Shown one piece after another: positions 16,770 through 31,529 of a stretch of DNA of 64,000 nucleotides; the first letter of the stretch is position 1, and each line of letters opens with the position of its first letter. This stretch comes from Flaccisagitta enflata (taxonomy: Eukaryota > Chaetognatha > Sagittoidea > Aphragmophora): assembly GCA_965153355.1 (NCBI GenBank), contig OZ231126.1, positions 26,164,001 through 26,228,000 of the forward strand. Reading direction: 5' to 3'. The notes under the pieces are model-generated. The model worked only from the letters and a program-made list of their open reading frames with translations, did no database searches and was not told where the DNA came from. The position numbers and the translations under genes are program-made.

Positions 16770-16872
16770 CGTTCGCTTTCTTGACGTCGCTGAATCTACG
16801 CTCGTTTGACGTCACGCTGATGCGTCACGCTGATGCGTCACGCTGATGCCACGCTGGCGTCACGCGGCGCAT
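16770..16872. promoter_or_regulatory. Candidate CRE/ATF-site cluster
   Basis: TTGACGTCGC (about 16781), a full palindromic TGACGTCA (about 16807), then three tandem 13-bp units of type TGATGCGTCACGC and a GCGTCACGC remnant. TGACGTCA is the CREB/ATF site and the tandem units carry the half site CGTCA. The segment is GC- and CpG-richer than its surroundings. No start site or gene was found, so regulatory function is inference. Confidence 0.3.
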
Positions 16873-17149
16873 TCTTTGGAAGCTCCACTCCCTTGTTCAT
16901 TTAGCCTGCTGATGAACGTGTGAGAGGTTTTCCAAAAACGAGTAAAAAGCAGTTTTATCCAAATTGATTTATTTGAACCATGTAGATTCTGCAAGATCGC
17001 GCCAATCAAAAGTTGACTGATGACAGACTGACAGACTGACAGACTTCATGTAAAGGCACTTGATTACGATTTACGCTCAGTTTCAACGGTGAGCAGCAGT
17101 CAGTCCAACCGTAACTCGACTTCATTATCACTTAAAACAGCAAATTCAT

Positions 17150-18062
17150 GTCTCTGTTTTCAATAGCTGTACTCAGACTCACAGCAACTTCACGTCATTT
17201 TTACAGTCTCACAGTAACCTTGTCACTGTCACTGGGAGAAGCAACTTTGTCATTGTCTCTAAGAGCAGCACTCAGACTCACAGCAATCATATAGCAATGT
17301 CATTAAGAGCAGCACTCAGACTCACAGCAATCGTGTAGCAATTTCATAAAGAGCAACACTTACGCTGTCATTAAGAGCAGCACTTAGACTCACAGCAATC
17401 GTGTAGCAATTTCATAAAGAGCAACACTCACACTCACAGCAACTTCATGTCACTCTCATTGAGAGCGGCACTTAGTCTCACAGCAACTTCATGTCACTGT
17501 CATAGAGTCATTGAGAGCAGCACTCAGTCTCACAGCAACTTCATGTCACTGTCGTGCAAAGCAGCACTCAGTCTCACAGCAACTTCATGTCACTGTCATC
17601 GTGAGCAGCACTCAGTCTCTCAGGAACTTCATGTCACTGTCATTGAGAACAGCACTTGTCTCACAGCATCTTTGTGTCACTTTCATTGAGAGCAGCTTTT
17701 AGTCTCACAGCAACTGCACATTGATATCATTGCGAGCAGCTCTCAGTTTCACAGCAACTTTATGTCACTATCATTGAGATCAGCCTTTAGACTCACTGCA
17801 ACTTCACATCGCTGTTATTGGAAGCAGCACTCAGTCTCACAGTAATTTCACCTCACTGACATAGAAAGCAGTACTCACTCCTCAGTCTCACAGTAACTTT
17901 ATGTCACTGTCACAGAGAGCAGTAACTCAGTCACACATGATCACAGCAACTTCATTTTATTGTTTTTGAGAGCAGCACTCAGTCTCACCGCAACTTTATG
18001 TTACTGTCATTGAGAGCAGCACTCAGTCTCACAGCAGCTTCATGTCACTGTCACTGAGATGA
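17150..18062. repeat. 44-bp minisatellite, about 20 units
   Basis: Units of the type GCAGCACTCAGTCTCACAGC followed by AACTTCATGTCACTGTCATT and GAGA repeat every 44 bp (measured at 17521, 17565, 17609, 17653). The units diverge to both sides. Since 44 is not a multiple of three, the frames over it (repeating Ala-Leu-Ser-Leu-Thr-Ala) rotate, which argues against coding. Confidence 0.92.
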
Positions 18063-18181
18063 CAGCGGAAGTTGAAGGGGAAACTGGAGCGCATCAAAAC
18101 AGTGAACCCGAGAGGGTCGCCCGTGCGTGGAGAATCCCAGGAGATGGCAGCTCGAAAACAACCCCTCCATGTGATGGAATA

Positions 18182-18315
<134 letters not shown>

Positions 18316-18908
18316 ATAAAGAGAAGCAGTAGGGCAGAGAGACAGACTGACAGTCAGACGGAATGATCGATGATAAAACAACTACAAGAGAGAGGTAAGT
18401 GGGTGACAGAGAAAGGGACAAAAAAGTAATAGACTGTGGCGACAGAGAAGATACAGATACTGATAAAGGCAATAGGGAAAATGAGACAGAAACGGAGAAA
18501 CAGAGAAGTACGGCCAAAAAGTGCACTTTCAAAAGTGGTTATGTCCTTTAATCTATGTCTTTATATCTTCTATATAGCATTCAAAATGTACGCGTATATC
18601 GACTAAGGATCAAAATCGTTTCCATTTGACAACGATTTTTCTTAGTCAGTCAACACCACTAACGGCCTGAAGAAAGCCGTCACAAATTTGTATACTTTCT
18701 AGTATAGTGATAAGTTTAAACTTATATATCACACGTGTGCAAAAACCTGCCAAAACTCCGAGAAAACATAGAGCAATAGTCTTTCAGTCCTGGTCAAAGG
18801 CGGTCCCGATCGAAGGAACCATTTCAAAACATGTCTGACTTTGTAACTATGACAAGTGGCAGGCAGTAGAAGCTCGTTTAAACATTGTCAGGTTAGATTA
18901 TTTCTTTA
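18316..18908. other. Unannotated intergenic DNA
   Basis: Purine-rich at first, then mixed. No feature supported. Confidence 0.55.
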
Positions 18909-19098
18909 AACAGGCCGGATGCACGGCTACCGAAGTCGCGTGATGGTGGGCAGGGGCAGTGATAAAAAAAGGCTAACTCAAGCATTCGGGCAGGAGCAGC
19001 CTGAAAACGTTGCAAACACCAAAAAAAAGCTCACGGCGACCGACCGACCGACCGACCCACATTGTGGGTCATAGAGTCGCGTAGCACGCGAATAAAAA
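18909..19098 (+). mobile_element. Family A hairpin-ended repeat, copy 3
   Basis: AACAGGCCGGATGCACGGCT start, GAAGTCGCGTGATGGTGGGC and TCGGGCAGGAGCAG boxes, a GACCGACCGACC run, a local ACCCACATTGTGGGT hairpin replacing the usual AAAGCGGGT spacer, then AGTCGCGT-AGC-ACGCGAAT (19075-19092) and a long A run. Confidence 0.82.
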
Positions 19099-19225
19099 AA
19101 AAGATAGAATAAAGATAAAATCTAATTCTACCTAATTTTGGGATCTCGCCTTTTCTCTTCTTTTCTCCATTATCTGTCCTTTAAACAACGTGCCCAATTT
19201 GCCCATTCTTTTTCTATTTTGCTTC

Positions 19226-19855
19226 CTTTTTGGGCAGCGGCCCCGAAGGGGACGAAGTCCTGTAGAACACAGGGGGAATCTGTCCGTCCGTCCGTACGTC
19301 CCCCCCTACCCCATCCTCAGGGCTTCGTCTCCTTCGGGGCCTATTCTGACCCTAATTCTGCCAAATAGCCCAAATCCAAGCAATATGGCCCAAATTTAAG
19401 CAAAATGACCCAAATCCAAGTATATTGGCCCAAATCCAAGCAAAATGGCCCAAATCTTGCCAGAAAACCCTAATTCTGGCCTGAGGTCCATCATTTTGGC
19501 CTCCAATACCTAGATTCTGACCAGATTTGGGCCATTTTGCTTGGATTTGGGCCAATATGCTTGGATTTGGGTCATTTTACTTAGATTTGGGCCATATTGC
19601 TTGGATTTGGGCTATTTGGCAGAATAAGGGTCAGACTAGGCCCTGAAGGAGATGAAGCCCTGAAGATGGGGCAGGGGGACGAACAAACGGATGGATGGAC
19701 GGACGGATGGACGGACGGACAGATTCCCCCTGTGTTCTACAGGACTTCGTCCCCTTCGGGGCCGCTGCCCTGCTCCCTCTCAAATTAAATCACATACTAC
19801 TCAAGCAGGGCACGGGTACCGCTGACCACTTACCGCCTTTGGGCTGCTATTTTGC
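19226..19855 (+). mobile_element. Family B foldback element, copy 2 (giant palindrome)
   Basis: The left arm starts TTTTTGGGCAGCGGCCCCGA, then GGGGACGAAGTCCTGTAGAA, a TCCGTCC run and about seven 19-20 bp units of the type GGCCCAAATCCAAGCAA. The right arm (about 19510-19780) returns all of this in reverse complement with only scattered substitutions; the centre is near 19490. Each arm also contains an inverted copy of the terminal module (about 19320-19342 and its mirror), so the arm is itself a small foldback. The tail CAAGCAGGGCACGGGTACCGCTGACCA matches other B copies. No protein is encoded. Confidence 0.85.
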
Positions 19856-19975
19856 TTTCATTTTTGTTTCTTCTTTCTTTTGAGGAATGACGGATTTGCC
19901 CGCCTATCCAGTGTCAAGACGATAAAAAAGATTGACATCCCGTCAGTCGGAGGGAAAAGGGACGCAGAAACTGAG

Positions 19976-19980
<5 letters not shown>

Positions 19981-20029
<49 letters not shown>
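19981..20029. repeat. (GA)n microsatellite
   Basis: Perfect GA tract. Confidence 0.97.
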
Positions 20030-20032
<3 letters not shown>

Positions 20033-20130
20033 CTGGTATTAATTCAATGATATGTTGTTTTTGTCCGAGAAAAAAAAAGTAGCCAGTTTTGTTTCAAAGA
20101 CATACTTTGTTCCCATTCTCATGCTTCTAA

Positions 20131-20237
<107 letters not shown>

Positions 20238-20651
20238 CTTTCTTTATTTCTTTCTTTCTTTTATTCTTTTTTCTTTTTTCTTTTTTTTTTTTTTCTTTCT
20301 TCTTCTTTGTATTTTTTCCTTTCATCAATTCTGTCTTGCTTTCATTTTTATATCCTCGGTCTCTGTCTCATCTAAAAAACATTGAAAAAAAAAGAAAAAA
20401 AAGAGGCTTACATGCAATCTTTAATTGATAACGCTGTAAGAGGTATTTCGGATGAACGTTATTTATCATTGTTTATCTGATTTGAGAAAAATACCTAAAC
20501 AACCCGCTATGCCAAGAGTAACAGAAATCTGCCTATCTTGGGTAGCAAAACGTGTCTAAGGTACTTCTACTTCTATTGACAATAAACCCCGTGACATTCA
20601 ACATTTGCTTCGTCCTCCCTCTCGAGCAACTTTGATTCCTCAAATTTCAAG

Positions 20652-20995
20652 TACCGTATTTTCTCTAAAAAGCGCCCCGGGCGCTTTTGAAATTGAAATA
20701 ACATTTTGCTTTTTAATCCTTGAATTAGCGCCCCGTTTATAATGTAGATGAACTGTCATTCAGTCTATCTTTTTCATGAAAGGCTACCAAAATGCTGAAT
20801 TTGACTCACAATGGAGATATTCATTGCATATATCTGTTTGAAAGTCTCTAAAAATTGTCATTGTGTTGTATTATTTCATTATTTCACCTAATATTTTTGT
20901 ACAAATCTCTTCTGAAAAGTGTAATACTAAGAAAAAAAAAGAGGGGGGGGGGGCGCTTTTTGGAAGGAGGGCGCTTTTTAGAGAAAATACGGTAA
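20652..20995. mobile_element. MITE with about 24-26 bp terminal inverted repeats
   Basis: The left end TACCGTATTTTCTCTAAAAA, continuing GCGCCC, is exactly matched in reverse complement at the right end (GGGCGC, TTTTTAGAGAAAATACGGTA). If the outer TA is the target duplication, the TIR begins CCGTATTTTC; a TA duplication would fit Tc1/mariner- or ISL2EU-type elements. The subterminal GCGCCCCGGGCGC is itself palindromic. There is no coding sequence, so it is non-autonomous. The superfamily is uncertain. Confidence 0.85.
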
Positions 20996-21044
20996 ACCTT
21001 CTATTCACTCCCAGTTGACTGTCGATAGAATGTCAGAAAGAATG

Positions 21045-21172
21045 CAAGAATGCAAGAATGCAAGAATGCAAGAATGCAAGAATGAAAGAATGAAAGAATG
21101 AAAGAATGAAAGAATGAAAGAATGAAAGAATGAAAGAATGAAAGAATGAAATAATGAAAGTATGAATGAAGT
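21045..21172. repeat. 8-bp tandem repeat (AAGAATGC to AAGAATGA)n
   Basis: An octanucleotide array in which AAGAATGC units change abruptly to AAGAATGA units midway, giving His/Leu or Phe/Ile/Leu-rich artefact frames on the minus strand. Confidence 0.93.
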
Positions 21173-21187
21173 AGTGACCACAATATT

Positions 21188-21855
21188 GTTTTGGGTAGCG
21201 GCCTCGAAGGGGCCGATCACCTACGCTTTCTGTTTATCCTTCTGTCCATGTCCTTGCGACCAAAATCGCAGTCTTGAGGATCAAATTCTAGGCTTGAGGC
21301 TTAAATTTCAGCCTTGAGGCTTTTATTCCAACTTCTAGGCTCAGATCACAGCCAAATTGCTCAAATCCATGCTTAAATCCAAGCCATCCAAAGACCATTG
21401 GTAGGCTGACTTTAAATCTATAAATCCAAGCCATCCAAAGACCATTGGTAGGCTGACTTTAAATCTAAAATTCGTCCGCCATCTCACCATGCACACTTAA
21501 TGGCATTTGGGCAATGAATCAGACAAGCAGAGGTCAGTATTTGATGGTGGAACATGCACGGTACCACAATGGTGAAGAATGGAAAGGCAATTCTATGTCC
21601 ATTGAAACCCTATAATGTTGCCGTGCGGGTTTCTTGATCAAACAACAGCCTCTGCTTGTCTTATTTCATTTATAGATAAGAAACTGAATTAATGGTTATC
21701 TAATTTTAAAAATATCACTTTTCAAGCCCCTTGGGTAACCGCCCTAGTCATCAGTTTTCTTCGATTCCCTGCCCCTCTCACTACTATATCCAAACATACA
21801 TTGATCTAGAGGCACCAGATACCGCTGACCATTTGACGCTTTTGCGACAATTCAT
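21188..21855 (+). mobile_element. Family B element, copy 3, rearranged
   Basis: Starts TTTTGGGTAGCGGCCTCGAA with the hairpin GGCCTC-GAA-GGGGCC. It then carries about 22-bp units GGCTTGAGGCTTAAATTTCA and ends near the B tail ACCAGATACCGCTGACCATT. It lacks a clear inverted right arm. An exact 47-bp tandem duplication starts at 21374 and 21421 (AAATCCAAGCCATCCAAAGA...). Confidence 0.7.
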
Positions 21856-22135
21856 TCGGTTTGAATTTTGGTAAGAGGACAACCCTAAAATCAAATCCAA
21901 AGTTAAAACTGATGATACATCAAATTGAAACCGTTGACTACAATCAATCGCCTCTCTGATTTGCCCCGTAACTGGGCTGACCGATCGGCTGATCTCTCCG
22001 ATTTGACCGACCGACCGACCGACGGTCCAACCTCGTAATGACCCCGCGTGAACTCAGCCGTCAAAGTGTCGTCCGTTTCCGTGGCGTTATCTTGACGGAG
22101 CAGATACGGATCCATCACAATCAGTTCCTCCTCTT

Positions 22136-22615
22136 TCTGCTTCTTCTTCTTCATCCTCTTCCGTCTCCTCCTACTCTTCTTGAAAGTTCTTCTTCTTCTT
22201 CTTCTACATCTTCTTCTTCTTCTTCTTCTTCTTCTTCTTCTTTTTCTTTTTCTTTTTCTTTTTCTTTTTCTTCTTCTTCTTCTTCTTCTTCTTCTTCTTC
22301 TTCTTCTTCTTCTTCTTCTTCTTCTCCTTCTTCTTCTTCTTCTTCTTCTTCTTCTTCTTTCTCCCTTCAACCCTTTACCCCTCGGTGCCCCTCCTCCATC
22401 CCCCCTCTCGCTTTTTCTTCGTTTTCTTCTTCTTTTTCTTCTTCTTCTTCTTCTTCTTCTTCTTCTTCTTCTTCTTCTTCTTCTTCTTCTTCTTCTTCTT
22501 CTTCTTCTTCTTCTTCTTCTTCTTCTTCTTCTTTCTCTTCTTCTTCTTCTTCTTCTTCTTCTTCTTCTTCTTCTTCTTCTTCTTCTTCTTCTTCTTCTTC
22601 TTCTTCTTCTTCCTC
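22136..22615. repeat. (TTC)n complex with (TTTTTC)n core
   Basis: Long (TTC)n blocks separated by a (TTTTTC)n segment (about 22240-22270) and a C-rich spacer CCCTTCAACCCTTTACCCCT (about 22363-22415), which recurs at 22615-22640. All Ser, Phe, Leu or Arg runs here are repeat translations. Confidence 0.95.
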
Positions 22616-22736
22616 CCTTCAACCCTTTGCCCCCTCGATGCCCCTCCTCTTCTTCCTCTTGCTCCGCCCCGTCATTTCCCCGTCAACCAAATCTGAATTG
22701 AGGCTCGATTCGTCTTTCGCCGTCAACGAAAATCCA

Positions 22737-22870
22737 ACGACCAATTAGAACCCAAAGAATCACATTTGGCACGTCACTTGGAAATGTTAAGACCAATAAG
22801 AACCCCTTAGAGTTTTATTTGTGACGTCGCCTGGACCAAGTGTCCCCGTTAGAATATCCAATGGCGGAAC
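22737..22870. promoter_or_regulatory. Candidate duplicated CCAAT/CRE module
   Basis: GACCAATTAGAACCC and a downstream CACGTCACTTGGA are repeated about 55 bp later as GACCAATAAGAACCC and GTGACGTCGCCTGGA. A third CCAAT lies in ATCCAATGGCGG. CCAAT boxes beside a TGACGTC-type site fit a proximal promoter; no gene was recognised on either side, so this is inference. Confidence 0.3.
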
Positions 22871-22988
22871 CTTAAAATCAAAATGATTATTCAATTATTG
22901 AAAGGAGAGAGATTTTTAAAACCGTCAAGAAGACTGGCACAACGAACGAGGTCCAAATTGGCGTTTTCGACTTGTGGAATTCTTCTTT

Positions 22989-23170
22989 TTTGGGCAGCGG
23001 CCTCAAAGGCCAAAATGCCCAAATAGAAACCTAAAGTTTTAAACTTTAATCAAACAACAGTCTCTTTGAGGTTGCTGCTCCTTGTACCAGTGCTTTCAAA
23101 ATATATTCATTCATGGGCAACGGATACCATTGATCAAATAGTGCTTCTAGCTTCAGCCAGTATTTTATTT
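22989..23170 (+). mobile_element. Family B element, copy 4, internally deleted
   Basis: TTTTTTGGGCAGCGGCCTCA start with the perfect hairpin GGCCT-CAA-AGGCC. After about 100 bp come remnants of the tail (GGTTGCTGCTCCTTG, GGGCAACGGATACCATTGAT). The GTCC run and interior repeats are absent. Confidence 0.65.
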
Positions 23171-23335
23171 TCTTGTTTCCTCTCTTAAACGTGTCTATCT
23201 TATCTGTCTTTCCTTTCTTCCTGTCATCCTCTCAAAATTTCTAACTCTTTGTCTTTTTTTCTCTCTTTCTTGCTTTCTTCTTTGTTTTTAGCTTCTGTCT
23301 CTTTCTCTATCTGTTTCTGTTCCTCTATCTTACTC

Positions 23336-23605
<270 letters not shown>

Positions 23606-23947
23606 ACCCAGAGATGACGCATGGATGTTAAAAGGAAGGAGGAGCGAATGTCAGCTTTAAGGTTTTTTCGGAGAGCTTAATTTGCCATTTTGGGGTCATT
23701 CAAACGCCATTACTGGGTTTTGTAACAATCATTCGTTTAAAATGACAATTACATCTCGCGTTTAGGAAGCCACCTTCTAATGAACACTGCTATATTTAGA
23801 GAAATCTATGAAACACCTTTCTGTTAAATGTGCCCCACCACTCAAACTGTCCCATGTACAGTTCTTTGTAACAGAAGTTAGTGGTTCAAACACTAAATTT
23901 GTTTCCCACTTCCTCGCTGCATTATTCTGGAACTAACCCAATTTTTA

Positions 23948-23953
<6 letters not shown>

Positions 23954-24042
<89 letters not shown>

Positions 24043-24102
24043 TGTGTGTCTGTGTGTCTGTATGTATGTGTGTCTGTGTGTCTGTGTCTGTGTGTCTGTG
24101 TA
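23954..24102. repeat. (GT)n grading into (GTGTGTCT)n
   Basis: Perfect GT to about 24041, then TCTGTGTG-type octamers. Confidence 0.96.
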
Positions 24103-24242
24103 TTCCTTGGCATGAATTGATGAGGGAAAGCTTTGGAAAGCATCGTTGCCAAGAAGTCACTTTTTTAAGAAGCTAACATTTGTCTTTTTTGGTCGATCTT
24201 CCTGCTGTTCACACTTTTCTTCCCATATTTTGGCTTCCACCA

Positions 24243-24293
24243 CTTCCTCCTCCTCTTCTTCCTCCTCTTCCTCCTCCTCCTCCTCTTCCTCCG
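24243..24293. repeat. (TCC/TTC)n triplet repeat
   Basis: Imperfect TCC/TTC triplets. Confidence 0.9.
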
Positions 24294-24445
24294 TTGAGAT
24301 GGTCTATCACTCGACGACAAGCGCTATTATATTCGTGTCATACAGAAAATGATTTATACGCTCCAACTTTTGAGACCCCGACCTCCTATCACTTTTACTC
24401 GAAAAAAAAGACGAAGGCAAAAACTAGTCAAACCATTCTCTCTTT

Positions 24446-26690
<2,245 letters not shown>

Positions 26691-27000
26691 ATCTTCTTCT
26701 TCTTCTTCTTCTTCTTCTTCTTCTTCTTCTTCTTCTTCTTCTTCTTCTTCTTCTTCTTCTTCTTCTTCTACTTCTTCTTCTTCTACGTCTTTTTCTTTTT
26801 CTTTTTCTTTTTCTTTTTCTTTTTCTTTTTCTTTTTCTTTTTCTGTTTCTTCTTCTTCTTCTTCTTCTTCTTTTTCTTCTTCTTTTCTTCATCTTACTTC
26901 TCCTTCTTTTCCTTCTTTTCTTTATCCTTCATCTCCTTCTTCATCTTCTTCTTTCCTATGTCCTTCTTCTTCTTCTTTTCAATATCCTTTTTCTCCTTCT
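26691..27000. repeat. (CTT)n complex with (TTTTTC)n core
   Basis: (CTT)n at 26691-26788, eight to nine (TTTTTC) hexamers at about 26789-26843, then degenerate TTC. It has the same two-phase structure as 22136-22615. Poly-Ser, poly-Phe and poly-Leu frames are artefacts. Confidence 0.95.
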
Positions 27001-27837
27001 TCTTTTTCCCCTTTCTTTTTTCTTCTCCCCCTCTTCTTCCTCTCCGTCTTCTGCACCATCTTTTCTTCTTTTTTTCCGCTGAATTTCGCGTATTTTTCCT
27101 CTTTTCTATGCACTTATTTCGCATTTTATTCCTTTTTTCAACCCTGCTCGTCTTTTTATTATCTTCTCTTCAGCCGCGTGCAAAGGACTTTGCTCCACCA
27201 CTTAGGTCCGTCTGTTAGTCGGCAGCGGAATCACCTTAAAATTGGCGTTTGTTTGACATAGTTGTCTCCTGATAAATCGATGATGCAATCGCAACAGATT
27301 TGTCTCTTCAACCCTCTTTGACTTCTCTCATCATGATACTCTTAGATTCCCTCCCCCCCTTCCCCGTCCCCCATTGGGGAGTTACGTCGATTTTGCGGGG
27401 TTCGTCCTTCTATCATTCCGCTCGTCTTTTTGTATACTGAATGTAGCTTACCCTATCTTCACTTATTTTTAAGGTCAAACTCCATCCACCCTTTTTCCCG
27501 CTCATCATATCGTAGTTTTGCCATCATGAACCTTCTCCAACTTTTAAGCTCTCCAGTCTCCACCCCTCGTTTTTTTGGGGTCCTTCAAAGGCCCCTCTGG
27601 TGATGTAGTTCATCTGACTGCCAAACATGACTAGAAGATTTATGTGCCTCGGATTCTTTTATTCTCCCTAAGTCTTTTTTTTTTTCTGTTCTGTTCTCTT
27701 TTTCTCTCTCTTTTTCTCCCCTCTCTTCACTGCAGTTTTGCTTTTTTTTTTCTTTCCTGAAAGACTTTTTGAAAAGCTCCTTTTCTGAAGATTCCGCTTG
27801 CTTCTATTTTCTTTAACCTTTTCCTTCTATCTTCATT
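27001..27837. other. Pyrimidine-rich intergenic DNA
   Basis: T/C-biased sequence without a regular period. No gene supported. Confidence 0.6.
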
Positions 27838-27846
27838 CCTTTCTTT

Positions 27847-27938
<92 letters not shown>

Positions 27939-27956
27939 TCGTTCTTTCTTTCTTTT
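27838..27956. repeat. (TTTC)n microsatellite, 119 bp
   Basis: TTTC array with one GTTC variant near its 3' end. Confidence 0.97.
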
Positions 27957-28618
27957 GTTCGTTCTTTCTTCTTCCTTCCATTTCTGCATTATCTCCTCTC
28001 CTCCACTTACCTCGTACTATTTTCAACATCGAGCGTATTCTTGACTTTTAGTCTCTATATATTTACATTAGGCACAAAAACCAATTTTTTTCCTCAACCA
28101 ACTGGTCAGCGAAGTATTGACGTACATAATATTTTCTGCTTGGATATATGAAGAGACAAAAAATATCTTCTGGGCCAGTGGGATTGTAGCAACTTTGACG
28201 CACGTTGAAAGAATTTACGATTTAATGAATTTAAAACTTTTTATTTTGCTTGGTGAATCTCTTACCTTTCTGTGAACTGTAATCAGGGCTTTTAAACCTA
28301 ATGCTTTGTATTTTACAAAGGTCTCTGTTCCTACAGGGAAGAAATCATCTTCTCTCTCCATCGAATGACTTGCCATATCATTTTAAAAACAGCTATCTTT
28401 AAAGCTGTTGGAGATGGAAGTATATGATGACAAAAAAGTTTCATTGCAACATCTTGAAGCCATATTTATCTCCTTTTGCATATTCTTTATACCAATTGCG
28501 ATGATGATGCTTTGTTTTGCTCGGGAGTCGTGATGTACTCGAGTAATTCCTTTATTGTGGTGCATAAAAGAAGCATTTTCATGTTTACAAGCGAATAGAA
28601 ATGAAATACAATACGCAA

Positions 28619-28647
28619 TCTCTCTCTCTCCCTCTCTCTCTCACTCA

Positions 28648-28744
<97 letters not shown>

Positions 28745-28787
28745 CTTTTTCTTTTCTTTTTTTAGCTTTTTTGTAGTTTCATTCTCC

Positions 28788-28842
<55 letters not shown>
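28619..28842. repeat. (TC)n-spacer-(GA)n inverted pair
   Basis: (TC)n at 28619-28741, a 50-bp T-rich spacer, then (GA)n at 28791-28842 followed at once by CGCGCGCG. Complementary tracts can fold into a stem of about 50 bp. Confidence 0.95.
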
Positions 28843-28843
<1 letters not shown>

Positions 28844-29501
28844 GCGCGCGTTCGGTCGTGTTTTGCCCGCTGTTGCTGCTAGAGTTTGTCATTGCTGCTG
28901 CAGCTGCTGTTGCTTGTTTCGTTGCTGCCGCTTTGGCCGCCCGGGGCAAAAGAGGCGGCGGCGATAGCTTTGCGTCATGGAGCCCGAAATGCCAATAAAG
29001 GAGAAAATAAACTAGCGTTTGTGTTGCGCCTTTTGGTTGTAAGGGATTCTCTCGAGTTGCGCCTTCGGTCGTAGCAGATCTGACTTGCTCCGTTTCAATG
29101 TTCGATAAAATATCGGTTTAAACACCAACAATCTCACAGGAGAGAAAACGCGTTGACAAATTGTCGATAGCGTGACAAAGAAAGAAACGATGACTGATGA
29201 TTGAGAGACTGACAGTCTGACTCAAATGTGTACTTCCTAGGATATAACTAGAGCTTCAAACTCGATCTGTTATCAACATCACTGTCATCAACTGTGGGCG
29301 AATGCTGCTCCTAAATGAACAAGACTATGACCACAGGCACTACATTGGAAGTGGAACCTACTGGTTGATAAACTTCTTTAGATAAGACCAACCTGGGGTT
29401 GGTAGCTACATTTGTTTAGAAACAGCACTCCAACAAAGATAAGAACGGATTGAGCTTGGTGCTAAAAGATTTTTCTAGGTAGAATGAGATATAAGGTGAC
29501 A
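28843..29501. other. GC-rich TGC-repeat patch and flank
   Basis: 28865-29060 is GC- and CpG-rich with imperfect GCTGTT/GCTGCT triplets and a CCGCCCGGGGC box, unlike the surrounding AT-rich DNA. It could be a 5' exon or CpG-rich promoter remnant; no splice-bounded frame could be defined. Confidence 0.4.
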
Positions 29502-29529
29502 ATACTATCTAGGCGGAAAAAATCTTTCG

Positions 29530-29640
29530 GTACGTTTACGTGCATATCTCAGGTTAGAATCAACCAAACATCAAAAAATCGGTGAGATAAATAAAGCTCT
29601 TCAAATTTGCAAGAGATTGACGCAAACCGCATCACTCTAG
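29530..29640 (+). pseudogene. Inverted, truncated copy of the 29.7 kb peptide segment
   Basis: The plus-strand frame reads STKHQKIGEINKALQICKRL then TQTAS, ending at TAG 29638-29640. The minus-strand frame has SLNHRKIGNINEALRICKQA then TQIAS. The two match at most positions with conservative changes, so one peptide-coding segment exists in both orientations in the same element. Both copies are fragments with no start signal. Function unknown. Confidence 0.55.
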
Positions 29641-29691
29641 CTCTATGCAGTCAAAAGCTATTCAACTTTAAATGAAATACTTGAGTCTCAC

Positions 29692-29985
29692 TTATGCCAT
29701 TTCTCTACAATCTTCTAATGATACCATTTCACTCTTTTTTTGATTACTTCTAAACGCCTTGAGCTGGTCAGATGCAATTTGCGTTGCCTGCTTGCAAATT
29801 CGGAGGGCTTCATTTATGTTACCAATTTTTCTATGATTTAATGATTCTTTTGAAAACTGCAAGTCTAAATGTAGCGAAAGAATAGACAGTAAAAAATTGC
29901 GAGAAAGATCTGCAAAGCCTTCACTCCTTAGTAACTCAAACTGCTCTACAGAACGCTTCCGAAACAAATGTCGGCTCTGATTCAG
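29692..29985 (-). pseudogene. Unassigned helical peptide fragment
   Basis: An open frame of about 97 codons between stops, without a credible start codon. It contains LRSEGFADLSRNFLLSILSL, then KIGNINEALRICKQATQIAS, and ends SLEDCREMA. Composition is that of a real soluble helical protein and not of simple repeats. The GNINEALRICKQATQIA block resembles one tetratricopeptide-type helix, which is inference only. It lies wholly inside the 28-bp TIR element, and a second diverged copy of its KIG...TQIAS part lies inverted at 29530-29640. It may be a captured host exon or a relic of an element-encoded protein. I do not recognise the family. Confidence 0.4.
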
Positions 29986-30099
29986 TCAAAGGGAGCCCAC
30001 ACTAATTATTGATGGATTTGTAATTGATTTGTATTCATTTTTACGCCAATGAATACGTTTTTGTTACAGGACGAAAGATTTTTTCCGCCTAGATAGTAT

Positions 30100-31529
<1,430 letters not shown>

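Larger units (their letters stand above)
29502..30099. mobile_element. 598-bp TIR element carrying protein-like sequence
   Basis: A perfect 28-bp terminal inverted repeat: the left end begins ATACTATCTAGGCGGAAAAA (29502-29529) and the right end (30072-30099) is its exact reverse complement. The target duplication is unclear; TA is possible if the TIR begins CTATCTAGG. The interior holds a minus-strand frame and, in the left part, an inverted diverged copy of part of it. It resembles a MITE that has captured or decayed around a coding segment. Confidence 0.82.

Noticed and set aside
21903-22748. 236-239 codon Ser-rich and Arg-rich frames
   Set aside because: Translations of (TTC)n and its complement; the flanks add no domain.
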